From: Niallia taxi
GTDB taxonomy: Bacteria; Bacillota; Bacilli; Bacillales; Cytobacillaceae
Assembly (NCBI RefSeq): GCF_004005475.1
Contig: NZ_RZTZ01000017.1
Span: 1-64,000 of the forward strand
Length of the DNA: 64,000 bases
Reading direction: 5' to 3'
The translations under genes were made by a program, and so were the position numbers. Each line of letters opens with the position of its first letter. Position 1 is the first letter of the stretch. The notes beneath the pieces were generated by a model that was given only the letters and a program-made list of their open reading frames with translations, was not told the DNA's origin and searched no databases. This document shows positions 54,025 to 63,754 of this stretch, piece after piece.

Positions 54025-55161
54025 ATGAAGATTGTCCTTGCACCAGATTCGTTTAAAGAAAGCTTGTCAGCATTACAGGTAGCAAAGTCGATAGAAAGAG
54101 GCTTCAAACAGGTTCTTCCAAATGCTGAATATGTGAAGGTTCCAATGGCAGATGGTGGAGAAGGCACTGTGCAGTCTTTAGTTGATGCAACAGGCGGAAG
54201 AATCATCAAGAAAACAGTGACTGGACCATTGGGAGAAGCAGCAGAGGCGTTTTTTGGCATATTAGGGAATGAAAAATCAGCGGTAATTGAAATGGCCGCC
54301 GCCTCTGGCCTTCACTTAGTTCCAGCAACTAAAAGAAATCCACTACTTACAACAACAAGAGGCACAGGCGAATTGATTGCTGCTGCACTTGAATATAATG
54401 TCAATCATATAATTATCGGAATTGGCGGCAGTGCTACAAATGACGGCGGAGCTGGGATGGCGAAAGCGCTCGGTGCACGTTTTCTTAATTCAAACGGACA
54501 AGAAATAGCAGAAGGAGGCGGGGCTTTAAGCGATCTCGCTGCCATTGATTTATCCAGCTTAGATTCTAGATTAGCACATGTCAAAATAGAAGTAGCCTGC
54601 GATGTTGATAACCCGCTTATTGGTCCAAAAGGAGCTTCTGCCATCTTTGGACCACAAAAAGGGGCGACACCAGAAATCGTCAACCAACTGGATGAAAACC
54701 TTGCTCATTATGCGGAAATTATTGAGAAAGATCTCGGCGTGAAAATAGCAGATGTGCCTGGAGCCGGTGCCGCAGGCGGTCTTGGCGGAGGTTTGCTGGC
54801 ATTTATGCAAGCTGAATTAAGTCGTGGGGTCGATATTGTTATGGAAGCGGCAAAGCTTTCCGACATCATTGCGGGAGCTGATTTAGTCATTACAGGCGAA
54901 GGTAAAATTGACGGACAGACCATCTTCGGAAAAACCCCAATCGGTGTTGCCAAAACAGCCAAAAAACACGGCGTACCTGTAATTGGGATTGCTGGAAACG
55001 TCGCAGGTGATAGCGATGCTGTACATGAATATGGGATTGATGCCATATTCAGCATAGTTCCAGGAGCAGTGTCCTTACAGGAGGCTTTCCTCCATGCAGA
55101 CAAATTTGTCGAGAGAACTGCCCGTAATATTGCGTCAGTTTGGCAGTTGAAAGGAAAATAA
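54025..55161 (+). CDS. Glycerate kinase
   Basis: A 378-residue GlxK/GarK-type kinase that phosphorylates D-glycerate (family enzymes give 2-phosphoglycerate). It carries LAPDSFKESLSALQVAKSIE, PMADGGEGTVQSLVDATGG, GIGGSATNDGGAG and ITGEGKIDGQT. GAGGAGC precedes the start. It completes the glycerate unit begun by cdaR and gntP. Confidence 0.93.
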   Translation: MKIVLAPDSFKESLSALQVAKSIERGFKQVLPNAEYVKVPMADGGEGTVQSLVDATGGRIIKKTVTGPLGEAAEAFFGILGNEKSAVIEMAAASGLHLVPATKRNPLLTTTRGTGELIAAALEYNVNHIIIGIGGSATNDGGAGMAKALGARFLNSNGQEIAEGGGALSDLAAIDLSSLDSRLAHVKIEVACDVDNPLIGPKGASAIFGPQKGATPEIVNQLDENLAHYAEIIEKDLGVKIADVPGAGAAGGLGGGLLAFMQAELSRGVDIVMEAAKLSDIIAGADLVITGEGKIDGQTIFGKTPIGVAKTAKKHGVPVIGIAGNVAGDSDAVHEYGIDAIFSIVPGAVSLQEAFLHADKFVERTARNIASVWQLKGK

Positions 55162-55162
55162 G

Positions 55163-55186
55163 AGTCGCCAGTATACTGGTGACTCC
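55163..55186. terminator. Hairpin after glycerate kinase
   Basis: GAGTCGCCAGT and ACTGGTGACTC pair fully (one G-T), but without a T-run, so its strength is uncertain. Bases 55187-55330 hold nothing I recognise. Confidence 0.45.
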
Positions 55187-55330
55187 CATATGAAGCCCCG
55201 GTGAGCTTCCTTGTGATTGACAGAATAGAAGAGTTGATGGAGGTAAAGTTCAGACTAGGTATTTGTTTTGGTGTTGAAGTGGAAACACCAATTTCTAATG
55301 AGTAATATTAATTAAAATTAGATTGAAATG

Positions 55331-55363
55331 AAAAGTAAAAGCCATGGTGCTTTTACTTTTTTA
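55331..55363 (+). terminator. Perfect hairpin terminator
   Basis: AAAAGTAAAAGC and GCTTTTACTTTT form 12 pairs followed by T. From here to 55554 there is AT-rich leader of the next gene. Confidence 0.7.
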
Positions 55364-55554
55364 TTATGTTTGAAAAATAAAAAACGCGTTGGAATACAAC
55401 TGTTCCATCTAATGAACAGATATGATATTGAAACTTTTTTTGGACTTGATACGTAAATAATTAATAAATATTAACGTGAAAAATTTAGGTTCAAGCTATA
55501 AAGGAAAGTTATTAATCGATTTATAGTAATGGCAAATTTTAAAGGAGGCTTCTT

Positions 55555-56049
55555 ATGAAACAGCTTTATATAAAGCAAAAGGTATTCAGTTTAAGTGGAA
55601 AGTTTACAGTGAAGGATCAGCAGGAAAAAGATATTTATTATGTGGAAGGGAGCTTTATGCAAATCCCAAAGACTTTCTCCATTATGAATACAGCAAGACA
55701 GGAAGTTGCCCTTATTACTAAAAAGGTATTTAGCTTTTTACCGAAGTTTTATGTAGAGGTCAATGGTCAAGAGGAGCTAACGATAAAAAAAGAATTTTCG
55801 TTTTTTAAACCACGTTACACGATAGATGCTGCTGGTATTGATGTACAGGGTAACTGGTGGGATATGGATTTTCAGGTCCTGCAGCATGGGAAAGTAATCG
55901 GTACAGTTAGCAAGGAGTGGTTCACTTGGGGCGACAGCTATAAGGTTCAAGTAGTGAACGAAGACATGGAAGCTATTATTATTGCGTTGGTTGTTGCAAT
56001 TGATTGTGTGAAGGCTGATGAAGCAGCTGCTTCTTCTGCTGCGACCTGA
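55555..56049 (+). CDS. LURP-one-related protein (YxjI-like)
   Basis: A 164-residue protein of the Tubby/LURP-one fold: alternating beta strands (LYIKQKVFSLSGKFTVKDQQ, YYVEGSFMQIPKTFSI, YTIDAAGIDVQGNWWDMDF) around a central hydrophobic helix near the C-terminus (AIIIALVVAIDCV). B. subtilis YxjI is similar; function is unknown, possibly membrane or phospholipid binding. AAAGGAGG precedes the ATG. Confidence 0.85.
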   Translation: MKQLYIKQKVFSLSGKFTVKDQQEKDIYYVEGSFMQIPKTFSIMNTARQEVALITKKVFSFLPKFYVEVNGQEELTIKKEFSFFKPRYTIDAAGIDVQGNWWDMDFQVLQHGKVIGTVSKEWFTWGDSYKVQVVNEDMEAIIIALVVAIDCVKADEAAASSAAT

Positions 56050-56100
56050 TCCAAAATTGTTGAAGTAATTATTATGTTAGGAAATCATATTCATTATGAT

Positions 56101-56160
56101 AAAACCTCATTTAGAAATGGTACTTTTTTCTGTACTAAGTCTAATTGAGGTTTTTATTTT
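56101..56160 (+). terminator. Long terminator after the YxjI-like gene
   Basis: AAAACCTCATTTAGA and TCTAATTGAGGTTTT pair with one mismatch; a nested GGTAC/GTAC pair lies in the loop, and T-rich sequence follows. Bases 56160-56400 hold no gene. Confidence 0.7.
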
Positions 56161-56414
56161 TATCCTTATAAGTATCCTCGGTATCTTTCGTTCTATTATT
56201 TTAACTTCATTTTTCAAAACAAAAAACTCCATGTAATTAAAAAATAACTTAGAAAATAGTGATAAAAATCCTTACAGGTCTTTAGATGTGTTTTTGCTCC
56301 TAAGAGAGATTGAATTATGAAATCTCGGTAGCGTTTTCATCCTTGATATGATTCGAAAAAATTAAATAAAATGGATAAAGTATTTACGCTTTAACACGAA
56401 AATGTAGCAAAAAG

Positions 56415-56439
56415 AACATGTGAGAAAATCTCACATGTT
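56415..56439. promoter_or_regulatory. Perfect palindrome upstream of the nitrite operon
   Basis: AACATGTGAGA-AAA-TCTCACATGTT is an 11+11 inverted repeat 86 bases before nirB. It has no T-run, so an operator is more likely than a terminator. The core TGTGA-N7-TCACA is one base longer than FNR or Rex sites, so the regulator is open. Confidence 0.5.
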
Positions 56440-56524
56440 GCTTGCAGTACTACTAGGTAGCCGAGTAAACTAGGCACAGGAATATTATCGGAATAATCCG
56501 AAAGTTTTGAGGGGGCTGCCAGTT

Positions 56525-58936
56525 ATGTTAAAGCGAAAGTTAATTTTGATTGGAAATGGAATGGCCGGAATTAGGACGATAGAAGAAATATTAAAACTTG
56601 ATCCAGATGGATTTGACATTACTGTTTTTGGAAGTGAACCACATCCAAACTATAACAGAATCCAATTATCAAAGGTTTTGCAGGGAGATACAACAGTTGC
56701 AGATATTACATTGAATGATTGGAATTGGTATGAAAGCAACAATATTCGCTTATATCCAGGCGAAAGCGTAATTAATATTGATACAAAAAAACAGATTGTT
56801 TATACAGATAAGGACCGCGAAGAACCTTATGATAAGTTAATTATTGCAACTGGATCTAATCCATTTATGCTGCCGCTACCTGGTGCGGATAAACAGGGTG
56901 TAACTGCATTTCGCGATATTAAAGATTGTGAAACAATGCTGCAGTACTCCAAAAAGTATAAGAAAGCAGCCGTTATCGGAGGAGGCCTGCTAGGACTTGA
57001 AGCGGCTCGTGGGTTGCTTAATCTTGGAATGAAGGTAGATGTTATTCACATTAATGAATATATTATGGACAGACAATTAGATAGAGAGGCAGGTAAACTG
57101 TTACAAAAAGAGTTGGAAAATCAAGGCATGAACTTTTTATTAAATAAACAGACAACTGAAATTATTGGAAAAAAACAGGTAACTGGCTTACGTTTTAAAA
57201 CCGGTGAAAAGATTGCAGCAGACTTGGTTGTTATGGCAGTCGGAATAAAACCAAACGTGGCATTAGCTGAAGAATCCGGCATTCCTGTTAATCGAGGGAT
57301 TGTCGTTAATGATTATATGGAAACGGAAATTCCTAATATATTTGCAGTCGGTGAATGTGCTGAGCACAGAGGAATGGTATACGGCTTAGTTGCCCCGCTG
57401 TATCAACAGGGAGAAGCGTTAGCTAAACGTATTTGCAGTGTATACGATGAGGGATACAAAGGGTCCGTTCTTTCCTCTCAATTAAAAGTGTCAGGTGTAG
57501 ATGTCTTCTCTACTGGAAAAATCAGAGAGGATGAGAACACTAAGGCAATAAAAATGTTGGATGATTGGAATGGCATCTATAAAAAGATAATGATTGAGCA
57601 AGGGAAAATAACTGGGGCTGTTTTATTTGGTAACACCAAGGAAGGCAATCGATTATTAAATTTAATCAAGAATGGTGCAAATATAGAGGAATATACCGAA
57701 TCAAATCAGACGGAAGAATCTGGTGCCAGCTTAGTAGCACAGATGACAGATGATGAAGTGGTATGTGGATGTAATGGGGTAACGAAGGGGAATATTGTCT
57801 CGGCTATTAATAATGATGGACTTACAACAGTTGAACAGGTGAAGGGGTGTACAAATGCATCACGTTCATGTGGTTCATGTAAGTCATTAGTTGCTGATAT
57901 TTTGGAATTTACACTAGGTGATAAATATAGTGAAGACCACAAGGAATCCATTTGTGCTTGTACCACGTTAACAAGGGATGAAGTTGTTAATGAAATTAGA
58001 GAAAAGCATCTTACACATACACGAGAAGTTATGAATGTATTGGGCTGGAAAAACGATGACGGATGCTCTAAATGCAGACCAGCATTAAATTATTATTTAG
58101 GAATGCTGAACCCAACGGAATATAAGGACGAACGGGAATCTCGTTTTGTTAATGAAAGATTGCATGCCAATATTCAAAATAACGGTACCTTTAGTGTGAT
58201 TCCAAGAATGTATGGTGGTGTAACTAATGCCGATGACCTTAGAAAGATTGCTGATGTAGCAGATAAATACAAGGTGAAAATGATTAAATTAACCGGGGGA
58301 CAACGCATTAATTTGCTTGGTGTTCAAAAGCAGGATTTACCAAGTATTTGGGCAGAGCTTGGGATGCCATCAGGACATGGTTATGCTAAAGGATTACGTA
58401 CAGTTAAAACTTGTGTTGGTGCAGACTTCTGTCGTTTTGGCACACAAGACTCAGTAGGAATGGGGATTGAATTAGAGAAGAAATTTGAAGGGTTGAATGG
58501 ACCACATAAAATTAAAATGGCTGTATCAGCTTGTCCAAGAAACTGTGCTGAGAGCGGAATTAAGGATGTTGGAGTTGTTGGTTTAGATGGGGTTTGGGAA
58601 CTTTATGTAGGAGGCAATGCAGGTACAGATCTTAGGGAAGGTGACTTATTCGTTAAGGTGAAAACAAAAGCTGAGGTACTTGAATGGACTGGGGCCTTTT
58701 TACAGTACTATCGAGAAACAGCGAATTACTTAGAAAGAACATCTGTATGGGTTGGCCGTCTTGGTATTGATCATGTGAAGGAAAAACTTGAAGATAAAGG
58801 CTTCCGTGATGAACTGAATAAACGGATGGATATAACTTTAGCAACCGTTCAAGAACCATGGAGTGAAACACTTAAGGATGAAAATTTAGTAAAAAGACTT
58901 TATGAAACAGTTAATGTTCCAGTAGCTTCTAAATGA
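56525..58936 (+). CDS. nirB: Nitrite reductase [NAD(P)H], large subunit
   Basis: An 803-residue enzyme (B. subtilis NasD is 805) that reduces nitrite to ammonium. Order: FAD-binding IGNGMAGIRT (about 8), NAD-binding GGGLLGLEAARGL (about 153), Bfd-like [2Fe-2S] domain with CGCNG and CxxC (about 415-460), and a sulfite/nitrite reductase core with cysteines in TCVGADFC (about 629-635) and SACPRNC (about 669-674) for the 4Fe-4S and sirohaem. ATG 56525 follows GAGGGGG. Confidence 0.96.
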   Translation: MLKRKLILIGNGMAGIRTIEEILKLDPDGFDITVFGSEPHPNYNRIQLSKVLQGDTTVADITLNDWNWYESNNIRLYPGESVINIDTKKQIVYTDKDREEPYDKLIIATGSNPFMLPLPGADKQGVTAFRDIKDCETMLQYSKKYKKAAVIGGGLLGLEAARGLLNLGMKVDVIHINEYIMDRQLDREAGKLLQKELENQGMNFLLNKQTTEIIGKKQVTGLRFKTGEKIAADLVVMAVGIKPNVALAEESGIPVNRGIVVNDYMETEIPNIFAVGECAEHRGMVYGLVAPLYQQGEALAKRICSVYDEGYKGSVLSSQLKVSGVDVFSTGKIREDENTKAIKMLDDWNGIYKKIMIEQGKITGAVLFGNTKEGNRLLNLIKNGANIEEYTESNQTEESGASLVAQMTDDEVVCGCNGVTKGNIVSAINNDGLTTVEQVKGCTNASRSCGSCKSLVADILEFTLGDKYSEDHKESICACTTLTRDEVVNEIREKHLTHTREVMNVLGWKNDDGCSKCRPALNYYLGMLNPTEYKDERESRFVNERLHANIQNNGTFSVIPRMYGGVTNADDLRKIADVADKYKVKMIKLTGGQRINLLGVQKQDLPSIWAELGMPSGHGYAKGLRTVKTCVGADFCRFGTQDSVGMGIELEKKFEGLNGPHKIKMAVSACPRNCAESGIKDVGVVGLDGVWELYVGGNAGTDLREGDLFVKVKTKAEVLEWTGAFLQYYRETANYLERTSVWVGRLGIDHVKEKLEDKGFRDELNKRMDITLATVQEPWSETLKDENLVKRLYETVNVPVASK

Positions 58937-58954
58937 TAGGTAGGGGGAGTAATT

Positions 58955-59272
58955 GTGGAAAATACACTAGGAAGAGTCTTAATCGGAAAATATTCGGATC
59001 TGCCAGAACGCCTCGGAAAAACGGCTTTTATTGGGAAGGAAGAAATTGCGATATTTAAGCTGGCAAATGGGAATGTCCGTGCCATAAAGAATCGATGCCC
59101 CCATAAAGGCGGTGTCCTTGCAGAGGGAATGGTAAGCGGAGAACATGTTTTTTGCCCGATGCATGATTGGAAAATTAATGTGTGTGACGGCCAGGTTCAA
59201 GCACCGGATCATGGTTGTGTTAAAGCATTTAAGGTGGAAGTGGAAGAGAACCTTGTATACATTGTTATCTGA
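58955..59272 (+). CDS. nirD: Nitrite reductase small subunit, Rieske type
   Basis: A 105-residue Rieske-fold partner of NirB. CPHKGG (about 48) and CPMHDW (about 66) supply the two Cys-His ligand pairs of a [2Fe-2S] cluster, so unlike some NirD proteins the cluster site is intact. Start is GTG after GGGGGAG. Confidence 0.93.
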   Translation: MENTLGRVLIGKYSDLPERLGKTAFIGKEEIAIFKLANGNVRAIKNRCPHKGGVLAEGMVSGEHVFCPMHDWKINVCDGQVQAPDHGCVKAFKVEVEENLVYIVI

Positions 59273-59293
59273 TTATACAAAAGGAGGGATACC

Positions 59294-60136
59294 ATGTCAT
59301 TCGTAAAGACAGATCAAGTAGTGCAGGGCATGATTGAGGCTGGTGAAGCAAAAGCGAAATTATCTGTTATAGACATGTTAATTCGAGGAGGGCTTGCAGG
59401 GGCCCTGCTAGGGTTTGGTACAACATTGGCATTCACCGCTGAAATTCAAACGGGAATGGGGATTTTTGGAGCATTATTATTTCCGGCTTGTTTTGTATTA
59501 GTCATACTGCTCGGGCTTGAATTAGTAACAGGGAGTTTTGCACTCATCCCTTTAGCAGTTTTAGAAAAAAGGGTTTCCGTTTTTCAAATGCTTTCAAATT
59601 GGTTTTGGGTCATAATTGGTCATTTAATAGGAGCAGGACTGTATGCTTTGCTGTATGTTATCGCAACAACGCAACTTAGTCATGTGACGGACAATGCTAT
59701 CGCTGCAAAAATTATCGCAGTTGCAGAAGCAAAAACATTATTGTATGAAAACCTTGGCAGTGATGGTTTAATCGTCGTTTTTGTGAAAGCAATACTGTGT
59801 AATTGGATGGTAACATTAGGTGCAGTTATGGCGATGACATCGACAAACACCATTGGAAAAATTGTTGCTATGTGGTTGCCGATTTTGATCTTCTTTGCAC
59901 AAGGATTTGAACATGCTGTTGTAAATATGTTTGTCATTCCTGCAGGGATGATGTTAGGTGCAGATGTGTCGTTAGCAGATTGGTGGCTATGGAATCAGCT
60001 CCCTGTCCTATTTGGCAATTTAGTAAGTGGTGTTGTATTTACAGGTCTAGCATTATACTTTACTCATCATAAAGTGAAAAAGAAAACTAGTAGCATGGTA
60101 GTTTCAGAAAAGGAAGACTATATTGCTGAAACATAA
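59294..60136 (+). CDS. nirC: Formate/nitrite transporter family channel
   Basis: A 280-residue FNT membrane channel with six spans. It has LIRGGLAGALLGFGTTLAF in the first span, the GLELVTGSFALIPLA region and NWMVTLGAVMAMTS. It probably moves nitrite in for NirBD. A charged tail of about 25 residues (HHKVKKKTSSMVVSEKED) ends the protein. AAGGAGG precedes the ATG. Confidence 0.9.
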   Translation: MSFVKTDQVVQGMIEAGEAKAKLSVIDMLIRGGLAGALLGFGTTLAFTAEIQTGMGIFGALLFPACFVLVILLGLELVTGSFALIPLAVLEKRVSVFQMLSNWFWVIIGHLIGAGLYALLYVIATTQLSHVTDNAIAAKIIAVAEAKTLLYENLGSDGLIVVFVKAILCNWMVTLGAVMAMTSTNTIGKIVAMWLPILIFFAQGFEHAVVNMFVIPAGMMLGADVSLADWWLWNQLPVLFGNLVSGVVFTGLALYFTHHKVKKKTSSMVVSEKEDYIAET

Positions 60137-60163
60137 CAAGTTAGTTTAGGGGGAGGCATGATG

Positions 60164-60943
60164 ATGGGGAAAGTATATATAGTTGGAGCGGGCCCAGGTA
60201 ATCCTGACTTACTTACAATTAAGGGTTTAAAATGTATACAGCAGGCAGACGTTATTGTATATGATCGATTAGTCAATAGAGAATTATTACGGGAAGCAAA
60301 ATCTCATGCAGAATTCATTTATTGTGGCAAACAACCAAAATTTCATACAATGCCACAAGAAAGGATTAACCAGCTATTGGTACAATATGCCCGTTCAGGA
60401 AAAGTAGTTACTAGACTAAAAGGTGGGGACCCTTTTGTGTTCGGCAGAGGGGCGGAAGAAATAGAGGAATTGGTAAGGAACAATATTCCTTATGAAATCG
60501 TACCGGGTGTAACAGCTGGAATTGCTGCCCCAGCTTGTGCTGGAATTCCCATCACACATAGGGAGCTTGGTAACTCATTTGCAATCATTACTGGTCATTG
60601 CAAAAACGGAGAACCAACAGACATTAAGTGGGAAAGTCTTATTCATGGAGTGGATACATTAGCTATCTATATGGGAGTAGGAAATCTGCCATATATATGT
60701 GACCAATTAGTGAAGCACGGTAAGCGGGAGAATACACCTGTCGCAATTATTCAAGAAGGTACCACCTCCGGACAAAAAACAGTAACAGGTACAATAGGAA
60801 CAATTGTTAGTCTTGCGCAAAAGACGAAGATAAACAACCCAGCAATGATTATTATTGGTGAAGTTGTTAGCTTCAGACATAGAATAGAGCAAATTCAAGC
60901 AGCGAATAAACAAGTCACCATGGAACTTGTTTCAGGAAGCTAA
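60164..60943 (+). CDS. cobA: Uroporphyrinogen-III C-methyltransferase
   Basis: A 259-residue SUMT that methylates uroporphyrinogen III at C2 and C7 using SAM, the first step to the sirohaem of NirB. It has VGAGPGNPDLLTIKG, VVTRLKGGDPFVFGRGAEE and VPGVTAGIAAPACAGIPITH. Of three consecutive in-frame ATGs, 60164 is best spaced from GGGGGAGG. It lacks the C-terminal HemD or CysG fusions found elsewhere. Confidence 0.93.
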   Translation: MGKVYIVGAGPGNPDLLTIKGLKCIQQADVIVYDRLVNRELLREAKSHAEFIYCGKQPKFHTMPQERINQLLVQYARSGKVVTRLKGGDPFVFGRGAEEIEELVRNNIPYEIVPGVTAGIAAPACAGIPITHRELGNSFAIITGHCKNGEPTDIKWESLIHGVDTLAIYMGVGNLPYICDQLVKHGKRENTPVAIIQEGTTSGQKTVTGTIGTIVSLAQKTKINNPAMIIIGEVVSFRHRIEQIQAANKQVTMELVSGS

Positions 60944-61031
60944 CTAAATGTAAAGTGTTGATAATGGGAGCGTAATTACAGAAAACACATATTAAGAGTG
61001 ATTGGTATGTTTTTTATTCGAAAAACTATGT

Positions 61032-61377
61032 AAAGAGGCTGGGACATAAGTATTTAAGTCTGATTCATAATCGAACTATTTAACTTTTATGATTAAAAGT
61101 TTATGTTTTTCCGTTTAAAACAATCATTAAAAATATTAGTGGAATGAAGCGGAGGCCACTCGACTACTAAGGGAAATAGAGGAAAGGATGAGACCCCGCA
61201 GTCGAAGACGAGGAGGCTCCATTCCTCCCCGAGGAAAGCGAGTGGGTGCAGCGTAATGAAACGAATTAAATTTAAATTCATACTCTATTGATAATTTAAT
61301 GCTCCATTGTTTGTTAGATAAATTTATTTACTATTCGTCTTTAGATAGGTATTTTTGTTTTTGTCTCAACCTCTTTT
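61032..61377. repeat. Structured Bacillaceae-type intergenic repeat
   Basis: The outer ends AAAGAGGCTGGGACATAA and TTGTCTCAACCTCTTT are inverted partners. Inside, a GC-rich block (about 61140-61260) reads GAAGCGGAGGCCACTCGACT, then GATGAGACCCCGCAG, GACGAGGAGGCTCCATTCC and CGAGGAAAGCGAGTGGGTGC, a pattern I recognise as recurring in many Bacillaceae genomes. It resembles a non-autonomous repeat or structured RNA. The rest of the gap between cobA and rbsR has no gene. Confidence 0.6.
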
Positions 61378-61449
61378 AGTAATTTTAAGAAACCTCGGAA
61401 GATTATCAAATTATATATCTTGCGCACCAAAAAATAATATGTTACTATG

Positions 61450-61467
61450 TGTGTAACCGGTTACACA
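61450..61467. promoter_or_regulatory. RbsR/CcpA-type operator of the ribose operon
   Basis: TGTGTAACCGGTTACACA is an 18-base perfect palindrome with the central CG of LacI-family sites. Its inner TGTAACCGGTTACA fits the cre consensus in all 14 positions, so CcpA may bind too. It is 14 bases before the rbsR start. Confidence 0.75.
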
Positions 61468-61481
61468 AAAGAGGTGAACAC

Positions 61482-62468
61482 ATGGCTACAATACGGGATG
61501 TTGCCAAAAGAGCTGGAGTATCTGTGGCAACCGTTTCGAGAGTATTAAACAATAAAGGCTATGCACATGAAGATACGAGGAAGCTCGTTAATGACGCAAT
61601 AAAGGAATTAAATTACAAACCAAATGAAGTAGCAAGATCTTTATATAAAAAAAAATCAAGATTAATAGGGTTATTGCTTCCTGATATTCGCAATCCCTTC
61701 TTTCCTGAGCTAGCTCGCGGCGTAGAGGATGAAATGCAGGAGCAAGGACTTCACTTAATTATTGGAAACGCGGATGAAAAACCAGAAAAAGAAATAGATT
61801 ACATACAGACTTTTAAACAAAATAATGTAATAGGCATTATTTCAGCAACAAATCACGCTGAGACAAAGCTTTACGAAAATCTATCCTTCCCTGTCGTCTT
61901 ACTTGATCGCATAACAGGCAGTTATCCTTCCGTTTATGCAGATGGATTAGATGGAGGCAAAATAGCAGCACAAGAAATGGTCAGAAGGGGAAGTAAACGA
62001 ATCGCTTTACTTAGAGGTCCGATTGAATTAAGGACAGCACAGGACAGATTCAAGGGTGCAGTGGATGAGCTGTGTGACGCTAATGTGGACTTTCAAGTGA
62101 TTACATCATCATTTAGCTTTCATGATGCTGAAAAAATGGCTAAAACCTTATTTGAGAAATTTCCTGAAACAGATGGAATAATTGCCAGCAATGACCTAAG
62201 TGCAGCAGCAATTTTACATGAGGCGCTACGCATTGGAAGATCCATTCCAGACGATTTACAAATTATCGGATATGATGATATCCCGCTTAGCAAGCTGCTG
62301 TTTCCGTCCCTTTCAACTATAAGGCAGCCTGCCTATGATATGGGAAGAGAAGCCGCAAAATTATTAATGAACATTATTAATAACAAGCCGTTAGCACAAA
62401 AGAATATTCAATTGCCTGTTACCTTTATAGAAAGGCAAACAACAAGAAAGGTTGAGGAAAATGATTAA
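61482..62468 (+). CDS. rbsR: LacI-family repressor of ribose use
   Basis: A 328-residue repressor: helix-turn-helix ATIRDVAKRAGVSVATVSRV at the N-terminus, then a periplasmic-binding-like sensor domain (about 60-328). ATG 61482 follows AAAGAGGTGA. Position before rbsK-rbsD-rbsA names it. It overlaps rbsK by eight bases. Confidence 0.92.
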   Translation: MATIRDVAKRAGVSVATVSRVLNNKGYAHEDTRKLVNDAIKELNYKPNEVARSLYKKKSRLIGLLLPDIRNPFFPELARGVEDEMQEQGLHLIIGNADEKPEKEIDYIQTFKQNNVIGIISATNHAETKLYENLSFPVVLLDRITGSYPSVYADGLDGGKIAAQEMVRRGSKRIALLRGPIELRTAQDRFKGAVDELCDANVDFQVITSSFSFHDAEKMAKTLFEKFPETDGIIASNDLSAAAILHEALRIGRSIPDDLQIIGYDDIPLSKLLFPSLSTIRQPAYDMGREAAKLLMNIINNKPLAQKNIQLPVTFIERQTTRKVEEND

Positions 62469-63339
62469 AATGACGACAATTGGCAGTTCTTCTATCGATT
62501 TAGTTGTAACTGCAGCAAAACGACCAAATCAAGGGGAAACGATTATTGGAGAAAGCTTTAAGACAGTTCCTGGTGGCAAAGGGGCTAACCAGGCTGTCGC
62601 AGCTGCCAGGCTCGGTGCTGATGTAAAAATGATTGGTTGTGTTGGAGCCGACGAGTTTGGAGAGAAAATCGTAAATAATTTCACTGCTAATGGTGTTGAT
62701 ACAACCAATGTGGAACGGGTTACACATACGGAAACAGGCACAGCACATATTACCTTAGCAGAGGGTGATAACAGCATAATTGTAGTGAAAGGTGCTAATG
62801 ATTATGTCACACCTGATTTAGTTGAAAAAGCACTAAATATTATTCTTGCATCTGATATTGTGCTTATTCAGCAAGAAATTCCCGAGGAAACAGTCGAATA
62901 TGTTGCAGAACTTTGCTTTGCAAATGATGTGCCCCTATTACTTAACCCAGCTCCTGCAAGACCTATAAGTAAAAATGTTATTGAAAGAGCTGCTTATCTT
63001 ACACCAAATGAAACAGAAGCGGCTATCCTTTTTAAAGACAAGGATATCACTGAAGTATTAAAAGAGTTTCCCAATAAATTATTAGTTACAGAAGGTAAAA
63101 ACGGAGTTCGTTATTATGATGGTGAAAGGGAAAGGCTTATCCCAGCGTATTCTGTTGAAGCGGTTGATACAACTGGTGCAGGAGATACCTTTAATGCAGC
63201 ATTTGCAGTTGCGGTAGCAGAGGGTAAAAGCGTGGAAGATAGCATTCGTTTTGCTAATCGGGCTGCCTCCTTGTCTGTAACAAAATTTGGTGCACAAGGC
63301 GGGATGCCAACAAGAGAAGAAGTAGAAGGGAGTTTATGA
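62461..63339 (+). CDS. rbsK: Ribokinase
   Basis: A 292-residue PfkB-family kinase that makes ribose 5-phosphate. It has [29 protein letters not shown] (about 38) and the C-terminal active site [16 protein letters not shown] (about 238). ATG 62461 follows GAGGAAA inside the end of rbsR. Confidence 0.95.
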   Translation: MIKMTTIGSSSIDLVVTAAKRPNQGETIIGESFKTVPGGKGANQAVAAARLGADVKMIGCVGADEFGEKIVNNFTANGVDTTNVERVTHTETGTAHITLAEGDNSIIVVKGANDYVTPDLVEKALNIILASDIVLIQQEIPEETVEYVAELCFANDVPLLLNPAPARPISKNVIERAAYLTPNETEAAILFKDKDITEVLKEFPNKLLVTEGKNGVRYYDGERERLIPAYSVEAVDTTGAGDTFNAAFAVAVAEGKSVEDSIRFANRAASLSVTKFGAQGGMPTREEVEGSL

Positions 63340-63341
63340 AT

Positions 63342-63740
63342 ATGAAACGTTTTGGCATTTTAAACAGTCACATTGCGAAGATTTTGGCTGATCTCGGTCA
63401 TACCGATTTTATTGTAATCGCAGACGCTGGTTTACCAATTCCAGATGGTGTTAAAAAAATCGATTTAGCAATTAAAGGCGGCATTCCTTCATTTATAGAT
63501 GTTGTGAATGCCGTGGAAGAGGATATGGTTATCGAAAAAGTGATAATTGCGTCTGAAATAGAAGCAGGAAACCCCGAGCATGCTAGCTACTTAAAGGATA
63601 AATTTGCTGATAAGGAAATTGAAAACGTTTCCCACGCGGAGTTTAAACAATTAACGAAACAAGCTAAAGCAGTTATTCGTACAGGTGAGATTACACCATA
63701 TGCAAATTGTATTTTACAATCAGGAGTATTTTTTAATTAA
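63342..63740 (+). CDS. rbsD: D-ribose pyranase
   Basis: A 132-residue mutarotase converting beta-pyranose to furanose ribose for the kinase. It starts [21 protein letters not shown], with the conserved His in the NSH motif and in GHTD. ATG 63342 gives the B. subtilis RbsD length (131); ATG 63336 overlapping the rbsK stop is the alternative. Confidence 0.94.
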   Translation: MKRFGILNSHIAKILADLGHTDFIVIADAGLPIPDGVKKIDLAIKGGIPSFIDVVNAVEEDMVIEKVIIASEIEAGNPEHASYLKDKFADKEIENVSHAEFKQLTKQAKAVIRTGEITPYANCILQSGVFFN

Positions 63741-63754
63741 ATGAGGTGATAACG

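Noticed and set aside
56415-56439. Palindrome read as a standard FNR or Rex site
   Set aside because: The central spacing is seven bases instead of six between TGTGA and TCACA.
61093-61281. 62-codon minus-strand open frame in the intergenic repeat
   Set aside because: The repeat explains the sequence; no start signal or protein-like pattern.
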